Assembly: GCA_964459305.1 (NCBI GenBank) | Contig: CAYWNA010000039.1 | Location: forward strand, 1 to 64,000 | Source: CAYWNA01 sp964459305 | Lineage (GTDB): Bacteria; Planctomycetota; Planctomycetia; Pirellulales; Pirellulaceae | Length of the DNA stretch: 64,000 nucleotides | Reading direction: 5' to 3' | Shown: in pieces, positions 1-8,378 of the stretch | Layout: the number at the start of each line of letters is the position of its first letter | How positions within the stretch are numbered: position 1 is the first letter of the stretch | Made by a program: the position numbers and the translations under genes | The notes under the pieces: generated by a model | The model's input: only the letters and a program-made list of their open reading frames with translations | Told to the model about the DNA's origin: nothing | The model's database searches: none

Positions 1-15
1 TAAGGCTGCCCACGT

Positions 16-67
16 GGGAGGGCGAGGCTCCCGCCGAGTCGCGGCTCCGCAGGAGAGTCGCCCTCCC
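16..67. repeat. Imperfect palindrome with 10-bp arms
   Basis: The arms GGGAGGGCGA (16-25) and TCGCCCTCCC (58-67) are perfect reverse complements, and the 32 bases between them hold further GC-rich self-complementary pieces. It resembles other intergenic hairpins in this window. Apart from this element, bases 1-350 show no gene that I can support. Confidence 0.5.
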
Positions 68-350
68 GAAACAAAACCCGAACGATCGCAATATTCACGC
101 TATAGCAACTTTGGCGCCCCCCACGAACGGACTCCGATAGCATTGTGTCTGTGAAGTCCCGTCTTCCCGCACTCGACTACCACCCGTACCGCCTCGAAGG
201 CTCGATTGCCTTACGAATTGAGCCCGTATGGTCTGCCTGACCGCTAAACTCCAGCCGGTCTAACGTCCGCCACCGATACAATCGCGCAAAGTGGCAGTTT
301 CGGTCTAATGCGCACAAGCGGACCGGGTCGAAGAACGGAGTATCGTGCAT

Positions 351-539
351 TGGTGGTCGGCCGCTTTCGTCCGAAGGCCGACGAACAGGGAACTCCGGTG
401 TGAATCCGGGACGGCCCCGCCGCTGTAACCGAGTGCTGAGAGGGCTACTCCTTCTTCTGGGCCATTGTCGCTCGAAGCTACAAGGCAAGGCGACGAGAAG
501 GCCGAGCGGGCCCCAGCTCGGGAGTCAGAAGACCTACCA
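351..539 (+). promoter_or_regulatory. Cobalamin (B12) riboswitch upstream of btuB
   Basis: The conserved core is plain: GGTGTGAATCCGGGACGG followed by CCCCGCCGCTGTAA, and the 3' B12 box GGGAGTCAGAAGACCTACC. A P1 stem closes between TGGTGGTC (351-358) and GACCTACCA (531-539). A -10-like TATCGT lies at 341-346, without a clear -35. The gene starts about 95 bases downstream. I see no U-tract terminator in that leader, so control could be at translation. The 5' half is nearly identical to that of the minus-strand riboswitch at 37150-37352, so the two are recent copies. Confidence 0.95.
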
Positions 540-634
540 ATGTGTGGCCGGCGGCAATCGGCGAGGGACGCAGCCGCAGCGTTGCGGGCGACGATGAGGA
601 GCCCGTTTGATTTTGTCATGGAGGATGCGTGACC

Positions 635-2656
635 ATGTCCAGTTTGGCACATCGATTTCGGTTCGCAGTGCGTCTTTGGCTCCTGTGCTGCTGCGTAGCT
701 TTTCTGCTCGTTTCGGCGCGCTCTGCGGCTGCCCAGGAGCCAGGCGACGCCGAGGGTGAGGCACGAGTCTCCGTGGCTGATGACGCCGAATCATCGTCTC
801 CTGAAGCGGAAGAGCTCGCTCCCTCTTCTCCCGAACTTACCTTTCCGGAGGTACCTGAAACCACCGTCGTCGGTCGCCCCAGTCCGTTCCCGGCGACTCC
901 GCTTGGTGAGGGCACGGTCGTTACGGCCACGCGAGGCGAAGCCTTCGGTAACCAGGTGGGCAGCTCAATGACGGTCATCACAGAGCAGGATATCGCGCGC
1001 ACGCGTCAGGGTCGTGTGAATGAGGTCCTTCGAAACGTACCAGGGCTCGACCTGGTACAGCGCGGCGGTGCGGGCCAGCAGTCCTCGGTCTTCATTCGCG
1101 GCGCCAATAGCCATCACACGAAGGTCCTCATCGACGGAATCCCGGCAAACGACCCGAGCAGCGGGCAGCGTACGTTCGACTTCTCTCAGCTTTCGGTCGA
1201 CAATATCCAGCAGATTGAAGTCCTACGAGGTCCACAAAGCACGCTCTACGGCTCGGATGCCATTGGGGGTGTGGTCAACATTGTCACCAAACGCGGTGAG
1301 GGTCCGATGAGCGTTCGGGCCGGATTCGAAGGCGGGAGTTTCGGTACCAGCCGGGAGAGTCTCAATGTCAGCGGCGGTACCTCGCAATATCACTACTCGT
1401 TCGGAGGTTCATACCAAAAGGCGTCCGGATTCTCCCAGGCCGAGGCCGGCACCGAGAACGATCGCTTCAGCGGATCGACGTCCTCCGGGCGTTTTGGCTG
1501 GACTCCCGCAGATAATTTCGACATCGACTACGTATTCCGCTTCGTCGACCAAGACGTGGATATCGACGATTTCGATGCCGATCACCTGTTCAATCAACAG
1601 CGAACCGATTCGTTCTTCAACCGGGTCCAAGCACGATTGATGACCTTGTGCGACACTTGGGAACACCGCGTTGCCTTCAATCTCACCGACCACGACCGTA
1701 GATTCACCCACACGGCGTTTACCCCGGAGTTTCAAGGTCAGACGCGCAAGTTCGAGTATCTCAGCAACTTCTATCTGAGCCCCGACCACACAGTGACCGC
1801 CGGCGTTGACTACTGGCATGAGGAAATGAGCGATACCGCGTCACCTCTGCGGTCTCAATTCATGACGGGTATCTACCTGCAAGATCAAATCCGCTTGGCC
1901 GACCGTTGGTTCACCACGTTCGGCGCCCGTTTTGACCAGCACAGTTCCGCCGGCTCGGCAAAGACGTATCGCGTCACCACGCGGTATCAGGTCGATCAGA
2001 CAGGCACTGCCTTTCATGGCAGCGTCGGTACGGGATTCCGAGCGCCCACGATTTTCGAACTGTTCAGTTCTTGGGGAAACCCGGGCCTTGCCCCGGAGGA
2101 TAGCTTCGGATGGGATTGCGGACTTGAGCAATCGCTGTTCGATGATCGATTTGTCGTCGATTGCACCTACTTCCGCAATGACTTCTCGGACCTGATCCAA
2201 TTTGTGGTTACCAACTTCAATCCGTTTACCGGTGAATATCGAAACGTAGCCAGCGCCAAAAGCACCGGCGTCGAGTTGAGCGCGCGTTGGGAACTGAATC
2301 CCTGCACCACGCTGTATGGGACGTATGTCCACACGCTCGCGAAGGATCAGGCTGGCGCGGATCTGCTACTCCGCCCCCGACACAAGGCGTCGTTCACCGT
2401 GAACCGGAGCCTTTGTCCCTGCGGCGACCAGGCCAATCTGTATTTGTCCCTGCTGTATGTGGGGCCACGTTTCGACTTCGGCGGGACTCACCTGTCGGAG
2501 TACTACTTGATGAATCTTGCTGGCACGTACCGTCTGAACGACATGTGCGAGCTGTTTGCCCGCGTCGATAATGCACTCGGCGAGAACTACCAGGAAGCCG
2601 CCACTTACGCCACGGCGCCGATATCCGCCTACGGCGGCGTCAACTTCCGCTTTTGA
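635..2656 (+). CDS. btuB: TonB-dependent vitamin B12 receptor, BtuB-like
   Basis: This is an outer-membrane receptor of about 673 residues that would import corrinoids into the periplasm using TonB energy. Residues 1-36 form a signal peptide with a hydrophobic Cys/Leu-rich core. A plug domain follows at about 95-225, with motifs such as FIRGANSHHTKVLIDGIP and LRGPQSTLYGSDAIGGVVNI, then a long 22-strand-type beta barrel ending in an aromatic residue (VNFRF), as expected for BAM-dependent insertion. The ATG at 635 has GGAGG ten bases upstream; an in-frame GTG at 629 is also possible. The B12 riboswitch just upstream is the main reason to call the ligand cobalamin rather than a siderophore. The gene is convergent with the radical SAM gene. 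Confidence 0.9.
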   Translation: MSSLAHRFRFAVRLWLLCCCVAFLLVSARSAAAQEPGDAEGEARVSVADDAESSSPEAEELAPSSPELTFPEVPETTVVGRPSPFPATPLGEGTVVTATRGEAFGNQVGSSMTVITEQDIARTRQGRVNEVLRNVPGLDLVQRGGAGQQSSVFIRGANSHHTKVLIDGIPANDPSSGQRTFDFSQLSVDNIQQIEVLRGPQSTLYGSDAIGGVVNIVTKRGEGPMSVRAGFEGGSFGTSRESLNVSGGTSQYHYSFGGSYQKASGFSQAEAGTENDRFSGSTSSGRFGWTPADNFDIDYVFRFVDQDVDIDDFDADHLFNQQRTDSFFNRVQARLMTLCDTWEHRVAFNLTDHDRRFTHTAFTPEFQGQTRKFEYLSNFYLSPDHTVTAGVDYWHEEMSDTASPLRSQFMTGIYLQDQIRLADRWFTTFGARFDQHSSAGSAKTYRVTTRYQVDQTGTAFHGSVGTGFRAPTIFELFSSWGNPGLAPEDSFGWDCGLEQSLFDDRFVVDCTYFRNDFSDLIQFVVTNFNPFTGEYRNVASAKSTGVELSARWELNPCTTLYGTYVHTLAKDQAGADLLLRPRHKASFTVNRSLCPCGDQANLYLSLLYVGPRFDFGGTHLSEYYLMNLAGTYRLNDMCELFARVDNALGENYQEAATYATAPISAYGGVNFRF

Positions 2657-2892
2657 CCGTTCGTAGGGCTCCGTGAAGGAAGCGGTTGAGAACGTAGAAC
2701 AAGCGGCTGTCGAGCCCGTGTACGAACCTACCGAGGATCCGAGTGGAGGGGCTTGCGCTGCTAGTAGTGCCCAAGTGGTTGCCGGATTGATTCCAAAAGC
2801 CGCTCGGCCATGGAAACGGCCTCGGGGAACGTCTGTGACCGTAGAATCCGGCAAGTCCTCAACGGCCACCTTTGCGAACACGGACATTAGCT

Positions 2893-2915
2893 GGACAGCA
2901 AACGGCTGGCTGTCC
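2893..2915. terminator. Possible hairpin terminator between convergent genes
   Basis: GGACAGC (2893-2899) and GCTGTCC (2909-2915) form a 7-bp stem just before the stop codon of the minus-strand radical SAM gene. There is no clear U tract on either strand, so intrinsic termination is only a suggestion. The rest of 2657-2918 holds no convincing gene. Confidence 0.25.
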
Positions 2916-2918
2916 GAG

Positions 2919-4343
2919 TCAGGCACCCTCAGCGATTGACCAGGACACGTCCAGAGTGTCCTTCATGTCCTCGTCCCAGCCTTCCCACAAGTAGGCTTCC
3001 TGCTTGCCGTCAGCGATCAGACGGAATGCATATCGCACCTGTTCTTCGTAGAACTCGCAGAATGCTCCCGGCTGCTGCATGCCTCCGTTCATTTCGTGGG
3101 CCTCGGCCGGACAGGGGGATCCGCAGAAGTGCCGAATCGCGCAGCGGTCGCACGGATCGATGTCCTCGACTTTCCTCTCGGTGACCGAGCGGAAGGCCGG
3201 CGTTTGGAGCACGTCTTCGATGTCGTCCTTGAAAAGATTTCCACCCTTGAACTCCTTGAGCCCGATGAATTCGCTGCACGGGAACATGTCGCCGTTTGAG
3301 GCGAGGGCGAAGAAACAACGTCCGCCTCCGCACGGCGATATGTCACACATCAGTCGCCGCGCCGCCGGCGCGACAATCGCTAGAAGGATGTTGGCAAAGT
3401 TGGCCACCGGGAGCTTTCTGCCGGTTTCTTGATACAGTTCGTAAGTGCGGTCGAGCGCCGCCAGGAAGTGCTTTGCTGCTGAAGCATCGGTTGGCTTGAC
3501 CGTTCTGGCACCCGGCAGGGTGCAGCGGACGATGTTCATCAGGCACGTAGGTACCTCTCGCGCGTGCAAGAATTCCACCAACCGCCTCAGGTGACGCAGG
3601 TTCTCGCTTGTGACCGTGCATATGACGCTCCAGTTCTCATAGCCGCGGAGCCGGTCCATAGCGTCCAACACGTGCTGGAAGACTCCGTGTCCGCTCCAGT
3701 TCTTGCGCGTACGATTCGCGGCAGCGGCGCTAGGGGCGTCAAGCGAGAGCCCAATGCTTACCTGTCGAGACGTGAGGAACTTGACGGCTTCGTCGTCAAG
3801 GAGCGTGCCATTGGTCTGGACGCCGAAACGAAAGCTCTTGCCATATCGCTCGATGCCCGCAAAGACGGCATCGCGGTTGAGCAACGGTTCGGCCCCGTGG
3901 AAGACCACTTGCGGCAGCAGGCCGCGCGGTACCGTCCGTTTGAAATAGTCGTGGAGTCTGTCGAGGGCCTCGAAGAGACGTTTCGTGGACATATGCCGTC
4001 CGCTGCTGCGCATCTTTTCAGGGATATAGCAGTATGTGCAGTTCAGATTGCAGCGCTCCGTGGGGTTGAAGTAGACAGCCGAAGGCTTCAGGCCAAATCG
4101 GAGCATTTGCATCTCTTCGGTAAACTTGGCTACCTTCTTGCGATAGGTCCGCAGCAGCCGGCCATTGGTCAGGACATCCGCGAGCTTGTCGCGCTTGACC
4201 AGAGACCAGAAAGCCGAATTCGGCTCGACAACCGCAAGGTATTTTGGATGGCCAATGTCCAGCGGTTGGAGTGCCGGGCCGTTTCCCGTATTGAAAAAAC
4301 GGCCTCGCGAGGAGGCCGTTGTGCCAGTTTGAGCTTTGTTCAT
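2919..4343 (-). CDS. cbpB: Radical SAM/SPASM peptide-modifying enzyme, CbpB-like
   Basis: A 474-residue enzyme expected to bind one [4Fe-4S] cluster with S-adenosylmethionine plus auxiliary clusters, and to modify a ribosomal peptide. The radical SAM CxxxCxxC motif is at C98, C102 and C105 (ERCNLNCTYCY). A Cys-rich SPASM-type region at the C-terminus includes CDISPCGGGRC, CSEF, CDRCAIRHFCGSPC and a late FCEF. The first 80 residues precede the barrel and could act in substrate recognition. The gene lies 109 bases after the 42-residue peptide gene, in one unit behind a B12 riboswitch. That arrangement is what is known for the CbpA/CbpB type of modified-peptide cassette. The modification itself cannot be read from the sequence. 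A weak AGG-rich site precedes the ATG. Confidence 0.85.
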   Translation of the reverse strand: MNKAQTGTTASSRGRFFNTGNGPALQPLDIGHPKYLAVVEPNSAFWSLVKRDKLADVLTNGRLLRTYRKKVAKFTEEMQMLRFGLKPSAVYFNPTERCNLNCTYCYIPEKMRSSGRHMSTKRLFEALDRLHDYFKRTVPRGLLPQVVFHGAEPLLNRDAVFAGIERYGKSFRFGVQTNGTLLDDEAVKFLTSRQVSIGLSLDAPSAAAANRTRKNWSGHGVFQHVLDAMDRLRGYENWSVICTVTSENLRHLRRLVEFLHAREVPTCLMNIVRCTLPGARTVKPTDASAAKHFLAALDRTYELYQETGRKLPVANFANILLAIVAPAARRLMCDISPCGGGRCFFALASNGDMFPCSEFIGLKEFKGGNLFKDDIEDVLQTPAFRSVTERKVEDIDPCDRCAIRHFCGSPCPAEAHEMNGGMQQPGAFCEFYEEQVRYAFRLIADGKQEAYLWEGWDEDMKDTLDVSWSIAEGA

Positions 4344-4380
4344 TTTGCCTACCTACACAGCGCCACTTTGGCGTCCCACA

Positions 4381-4443
4381 GTAACCCGAAGCGTAAGCGA
4401 GGGAACAACTTGAGGCAATTCCCTCGCTTACGCTTCGGGTTAC
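4381..4443. repeat. Perfect 25-bp palindrome, repeat family A, copy 1
   Basis: The arms at 4381-4405 and 4419-4443 are perfect reverse complements (core AACCCGAAGCGTAAGCGAGG) around a 13-base loop. Related copies lie at 40118-40180, 52643-52706 and 61748-61810. This copy sits in the transcript between the peptide gene and the radical SAM gene, where a very stable hairpin could lower read-through or protect the upstream message. Confidence 0.95.
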
Positions 4444-4452
4444 TATTTCGCT

Positions 4453-4581
4453 CTACTTGGTTTTCTTGTCCATGAGGATGTAATGCGAAAGGCCCGTACC
4501 TTTCGGTTTACAGCTTTTGCGGAAGGCAACAACGTCTTTTTGTTTGTCCTTAGCCGTGCTTTTCTTCTTCTCTTTGTTCAT
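4453..4581 (-). CDS. cbpA: 42-residue precursor peptide, CbpA-like
   Basis: I found this small gene by translating the leader of the radical SAM gene. It begins with a Lys-rich stretch (MNKEKKKSTAKDKQKD) and ends with a compact core CKPKGTGLSHYILM followed by DKKTK. There is a single Cys, at position 24. The start at 4581 has AAGGA a few bases upstream; an in-frame ATG 18 bases earlier lacks a ribosome site. The gene follows a B12 riboswitch and a textbook terminator, and precedes a radical SAM/SPASM enzyme, so it is best read as the enzyme's substrate. The likely modified residues are the Cys-Lys-Pro-Lys-Gly-Thr-Gly segment (inference). The family is known only as a modified-peptide precursor. 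A corrinoid-related role is suggested by regulation alone. Confidence 0.85.
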   Translation of the reverse strand: MNKEKKKSTAKDKQKDVVAFRKSCKPKGTGLSHYILMDKKTK

Positions 4582-4620
4582 CGCGCATCCTTCTTTCATT
4601 GGATAGCGGGTGGCAGAAAC

Positions 4621-4665
4621 AAAAAAAGGGTCTCGGCAGACGCTCGGCGTCCACCGAAACCCTTT
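4621..4665 (-). terminator. Intrinsic terminator, expression platform of the cbpA riboswitch
   Basis: Read on the minus strand, an 18-bp stem (AAAGGGTTTCGGTGGACG with its partner, a few G-U pairs) closes a 5-base loop and runs straight into a T7 tract. It lies between the B12 aptamer (3' end at 4690) and the peptide start at 4581. This is the layout of a transcription-terminating riboswitch, so bound cobalamin would stop synthesis of the cassette. Confidence 0.9.
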
Positions 4666-4689
4666 ACCGTCAGGTTCCGTTATACGTCC

Positions 4690-4851
4690 GTCTCAGCAGG
4701 TCTTCTGGCTTTCGGGTCGTCAGTGCCTCAACACCTTCCCACCGAGGTACGCCCCGGCAGTGGTTGGCATCCGATGCCACTGTTGAAACACCTCGCCGAT
4801 CACAGCGACGGGTCCGCCACGGATTCTCACCGTGTTCCGAGATGCTCAGAC
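4690..4851 (-). promoter_or_regulatory. Cobalamin riboswitch upstream of cbpA-cbpB
   Basis: On the minus strand the aptamer shows ACACGGTGAGAATCCGTGGC, then ACCCGTCGCTGTGATCGG, and ends in the B12 box GAAAGCCAGAAGACCTGCT. P1 pairs GTCTGAGCA (4843-4851) with TGCTGAGAC (4690-4698), with one mismatch. The aptamer begins where a transcript from the promoter at 4859-4887 would start. Confidence 0.95.
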
Positions 4852-4858
4852 TGCCGCC

Positions 4859-4887
4859 AGAATACAATCTGCTCACGAACCGGTCAA
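4859..4887 (-). promoter_or_regulatory. Sigma-70-type promoter of the cbpA-cbpB unit
   Basis: On the minus strand, TTGACC (4882-4887) and TATTCT (4859-4864) are separated by exactly 17 bases. Transcription from here would begin at about 4852, the first base of the riboswitch P1 stem, which supports both calls. Confidence 0.75.
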
Positions 4888-4987
4888 GCGTGGGCTCGAC
4901 CGCAACGTTGCAGAATGGTGTTACTGCTGACACCCACATCACCAGGAAAGGATCCGGCAAGAGAGCCGCCCGTTCGTAGTCCCGCCG

Positions 4988-5031
4988 TCAGGCGGTCTTG
5001 GTGCTGGGGACTCACACGGAGGACCGCCTGA
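4988..5031. repeat. Inverted repeat with 10-bp arms
   Basis: TCAGGCGGTC (4988-4997) pairs with GACCGCCTGA (5022-5031) across 24 bases. It lies between the cbpA promoter and the end of the TPR gene. No U tract follows. The rest of 4888-5117 shows no supported gene. Confidence 0.5.
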
Positions 5032-5117
5032 AGAGACCGTCCGGCTTAGGTAAGGGAGATTCTCAATTCCTGATCTTGAGCCGGACGGGTCGAAGATCGG
5101 CAGTCTGTCGAGGCGTG

Positions 5118-6590
5118 TTACGGGGGAATTGACCGAATGACCTCCAGCATCCGCTGGTGCTTGGGATTCTGGGGGGCAATCTTGGCCGCCTGCTCGATTG
5201 CCGTGAGTGCGCCGGGCCGGTCGCCGTTGCGTTGCGAGGCCGCCGCCAAAAGCGCGTAATTCGCGGCCGTCGGTTCCAGTTCAACGGCCGTGCGGGCGAT
5301 GGTGACCATCTCGGGCAGATTACGGTTGGTCTTCAGGTAAAACACAGCGAGCGCGGCCCAGCATTTGGCATCGTCGGGGGCGATCTCACAAGCTTCGCGA
5401 AAGGCATTTTCGGTCGCGTCGAGTTGGTGCAAATCTGCCCAGGTTTCACCGATCACGAGCCGGAGTCCGGCATTATCAGGCTCGAGTTTGGCCAGATCAT
5501 CGAGCCGTCGGAGAGCTTCCTTTGGCTTGCCTGCCGCGCGGTAGAGCCGTACCAGTTGGTAGCGGCATTCGGTATTCGCGGGACTTAGGGCTTCGGCACG
5601 GCGCCAGAGTTGTTCGGCCTGTGTGCGTCGACTTTGAGAGTAGTAGACCCGGCCGGCGTGGGTGTAGAAGACAGCCGCAGGCTCGAACATCGCGTTGAGA
5701 TCGGCGCGGTCCGTGTCCCGTGGCCGTTTCCTCGTCCGCCGAGCTGTTCTTGCCTCCAGGAATTCTTGCATGGACTCTTTGGCCTTTTCGTGCAGGCCCA
5801 GTCGGGCATAGGCCAGAGACAGTCCGTGGATAGCGTCTTCGTTGTTGGGGTTCTCGCGAATCGCTGCTTGATAGCTCTCCCGTGCTTTCTCGAATTGTCC
5901 GAGTTGCATGTAAGCCTGTCCGAGTAGAAACAAGCGACCCGGCTGAAGATCGCTCTCCAGCACGGCGACGGCCTCTTCCGGCTGGGCTAGGCGGATTAAC
6001 GCCTTGGCCGCTGTGATTCGAGCCGGGGAGCAGGTGGGATCGATGAGTAATGCCTTGCGGGCCAGATCCGCAGCCTCTTGGTTGTCACCTCGTTTCTCCG
6101 CGACTTTGGCCATGCCCACGTACGCGTAGGCGTAGTTTGGAGCCAATTCCACACACTGCTTCCGCAGTCTCACGGCCTCCTCGGAGTTGCCGAGCCAGTC
6201 GTGCACCCGCGCATTCAGTTCCAGGCAATCCGGGTTGTTTGGGATCGCCTCAACAAGATCCTCGACGACGCAGTTGATCGCTTCGATCAACTCATCGGCC
6301 GTTGCCGGCAGGGGAGATTCCGGGCCTGGAACCAGAGTTGTTGGAGGGGGAGGAGACTTCAGTTCGGCCGGGACCTGGTTCGTTGCCTCGGGGGTGGCGT
6401 CTGGTCGCGGCGCCCGATCGTTTTCTGCGATGGGACGAGCCGGCCAGAGCAACCATGCCATGAGAATCGCAGCCGTCGTTCCGAGAAGAGATACGACGAC
6501 GAGCCAGAGAAGGCGCCGACTTCCCCGATGCCGGCGACATGTCTCTGTCGTACCTGGGGGATACAAGTTCTTCTGCTCGGTTTCGTCCAT
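5118..6590 (-). CDS. Membrane-anchored TPR protein
   Basis: A 490-residue protein with a short cytoplasmic N-terminus, one membrane segment at about residues 27-49 (LLWLVVVSLLGTTAAILMAWLLW), a Pro-rich linker, and then about eight to ten tetratricopeptide repeats to the C-terminus (for example AYAYVGMAKVAEKRGDNQEA and GQAYMQLGQFEKARESYQAA). TPR arrays bind other proteins, so this is probably an extracytoplasmic scaffold. It is the last gene of a minus-strand run with the ASPIC and heme/FG-GAP genes (gaps of 35 and 31 bases), and probably works with them. The partner is not identifiable. Confidence 0.85.
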   Translation of the reverse strand: MDETEQKNLYPPGTTETCRRHRGSRRLLWLVVVSLLGTTAAILMAWLLWPARPIAENDRAPRPDATPEATNQVPAELKSPPPPTTLVPGPESPLPATADELIEAINCVVEDLVEAIPNNPDCLELNARVHDWLGNSEEAVRLRKQCVELAPNYAYAYVGMAKVAEKRGDNQEAADLARKALLIDPTCSPARITAAKALIRLAQPEEAVAVLESDLQPGRLFLLGQAYMQLGQFEKARESYQAAIRENPNNEDAIHGLSLAYARLGLHEKAKESMQEFLEARTARRTRKRPRDTDRADLNAMFEPAAVFYTHAGRVYYSQSRRTQAEQLWRRAEALSPANTECRYQLVRLYRAAGKPKEALRRLDDLAKLEPDNAGLRLVIGETWADLHQLDATENAFREACEIAPDDAKCWAALAVFYLKTNRNLPEMVTIARTAVELEPTAANYALLAAASQRNGDRPGALTAIEQAAKIAPQNPKHQRMLEVIRSIPP

Positions 6591-6625
6591 TCCGCGTCCG
6601 CCGGGCTGATGAGCGATTTCTTGCG

Positions 6626-8347
6626 TCAGTTTACGGGCTGAACGTTGTCTTTCGACTGCATGTTGCCTTCGGTAATGGTGATGATCTGGTCGACGTCGAG
6701 GTCATGGAGGACGTCTACGCCGCTGCCGCCGATCCAGTGAACTTCGATGCGGTCGATGCGCCGGTCCTTGCCCAGCCCGAAGTGCAATCGGTCTCCAAAG
6801 TGGCTCTGGTACCCGTGCCCGCTGTGCACTTCGGCCAGTTGGTTCACGTCACCTGTAGCGACCTTTACGTGTGCACCGATTCCGTCGCGATTGGTGGCGA
6901 CGCCACACAGGCGGATCTGGATCCAATGATTTCCGGTCGGTGATTCGTTTCGGAGTATCGTGGGCTGCCGCCGCGAGTTGAGAATCACAGCGTCGACCCG
7001 ACCGTCGTTATCCAGATCGTCGAAGGCCGCGCCGCGGCCGACCGATTCTTGCGCAGTCCCGTCACCGCATGAGTCGGTCACGTCGACGAATTTGCCCTTG
7101 CCCGTGTTCTTCAAGAGCACGGGTCTGGCCAGATAGGACGTGGTGTCGTCGAACAGATGGACGTTGTCGTGTAGGTGGCCGCGGGCAAGGAAGATGTCCT
7201 TGTGTGTGTCGCTATCGAAGTCGATCAGACCGCAGCCCCAGGTGACCTGGTTGTATGTCCGTTGACCGGCTCCGGTCAGTTTTGTCACGTCATCGAAGAA
7301 GGTACCCTCCAGGTTCCTAAACAGGATGGCCAAGTCTCCCTCGTAGTTTGTCACGAAGAAATCGAGCCATCCGTCGTTATCGTAGTCGCCGCAGGCGACT
7401 CCCATGCTGCCGGGCGCCACGCCGGCGCCGTCGAACGCTACGCCGCTGTACCAACCGACGTCTTCAAAGGTCCCCGTGCCGTCGTTCTTGAAAAGAAAGT
7501 TGCCGGGATTGCCATCGTTGCCGACAAAAATGTCCGTATCCCGATCGTTGTCATAGTCGGCGCACACGATCCCCATTCCTCGTCCCAACGACCTCGTGAC
7601 CGTCAATTGGTTACTCACGTCGGAAAAGCTGCCGTCCCCATTGTTGCGGTAGAGCATCGAGGGAAAAGGAGGGTAGCGGTTGGGGCCCGAATAAATGAAC
7701 ACGCCATGGAAGTAGTTTGTTACATGGCTGTCGTACGTAAACTTTATGTAGTTGGCTACGAAGAGATCCAAATCTCCGTCGGCGTCCATGTCGAGAAAGC
7801 ACGCTCCCGCACCTGCTTTGGAATCATCGGCGGCGACCGTACCGGTTCGCTTCGTCACCTCCTGGAAGGTTCCGTCGCCGTTGTTCCGATACATCACGTT
7901 GGGGCCGTAATTGCTCAAATAGAGATCGGAATGCCCATCGTTATCATAGTCGCCCACCGCGACGCCCAACCCGTATCCCGGGTCGCCTACGCCAGCTCCG
8001 TCCGTGACGTCGGCAAAGCGAAAGCCGCCGAGGTTGCGAAAAAGCCGGTTCCTTGGCGGCACGCTCGCCTTGGTGCCCCGCAGGGGAGCACCGTTCAGGA
8101 AGTAGATGTCAATCAGCCCATCACCGTCGTAGTCAAAGGTCGCCACGCCGGAAGCGACCGTCTCCACGAGGTACCGTTTCCCGCTGCTGCCATCCGTGTG
8201 CCGAAAGTCGATTCCCGTTTGGCGAGTCACGTTCGTCAAGACGATCGAGTCCTCTGCCAGCGTTTCGCCGGGAAGTGGCATCAGGGCTATGAGGATGGCA
8301 CACTGCCCCACTATCCTCAGAATGTAGTTGACGGACCGATTTTTCAT
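6626..8347 (-). CDS. Secreted FG-GAP/VCBS propeller with ASPIC/UnbV domain (CRTAC1-like)
   Basis: A 573-residue exported protein. A signal peptide (about residues 1-31) is followed by at least seven calcium-binding-type FG-GAP repeats with DxDxDGxxD signatures (DYDGDGLIDIYF, DYDNDGHSDLYLSNYG, DMDADGDLDLFVANY, DYDNDGWLDFFVTNYEG). The C-terminal ASPIC/UnbV domain runs from about NHWIQIRLCG through HSGHGYQSHFG to the end. The family is extracellular and thought to mediate adhesion or ligand binding; no enzymatic activity is established. I chose the ATG at 8347 because upstream codons overlap the preceding gene and the hydrophobic leader begins here. A plus-strand reading frame of about 480 codons overlaps it but is an artefact of the Asp-rich repeats. 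Confidence 0.9.
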   Translation of the reverse strand: MKNRSVNYILRIVGQCAILIALMPLPGETLAEDSIVLTNVTRQTGIDFRHTDGSSGKRYLVETVASGVATFDYDGDGLIDIYFLNGAPLRGTKASVPPRNRLFRNLGGFRFADVTDGAGVGDPGYGLGVAVGDYDNDGHSDLYLSNYGPNVMYRNNGDGTFQEVTKRTGTVAADDSKAGAGACFLDMDADGDLDLFVANYIKFTYDSHVTNYFHGVFIYSGPNRYPPFPSMLYRNNGDGSFSDVSNQLTVTRSLGRGMGIVCADYDNDRDTDIFVGNDGNPGNFLFKNDGTGTFEDVGWYSGVAFDGAGVAPGSMGVACGDYDNDGWLDFFVTNYEGDLAILFRNLEGTFFDDVTKLTGAGQRTYNQVTWGCGLIDFDSDTHKDIFLARGHLHDNVHLFDDTTSYLARPVLLKNTGKGKFVDVTDSCGDGTAQESVGRGAAFDDLDNDGRVDAVILNSRRQPTILRNESPTGNHWIQIRLCGVATNRDGIGAHVKVATGDVNQLAEVHSGHGYQSHFGDRLHFGLGKDRRIDRIEVHWIGGSGVDVLHDLDVDQIITITEGNMQSKDNVQPVN

Positions 8348-8378
8348 CTCGCTACGCAAGCTCCATTTGACTCTGAGT

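Noticed and set aside
2366..2926. A minus-strand reading frame of 186 codons overlapping the end of the radical SAM gene.
   Set aside because: More than half of it runs antisense to the btuB barrel, it has no ribosome site of note and its composition does not resemble a protein. A short real peptide in 2657-2926 cannot be fully excluded.
4483..5031. A plus-strand reading frame of 182 codons opposite cbpA.
   Set aside because: It lies entirely over the antisense of the cbpA gene, terminator and riboswitch, all of which have strong independent support.
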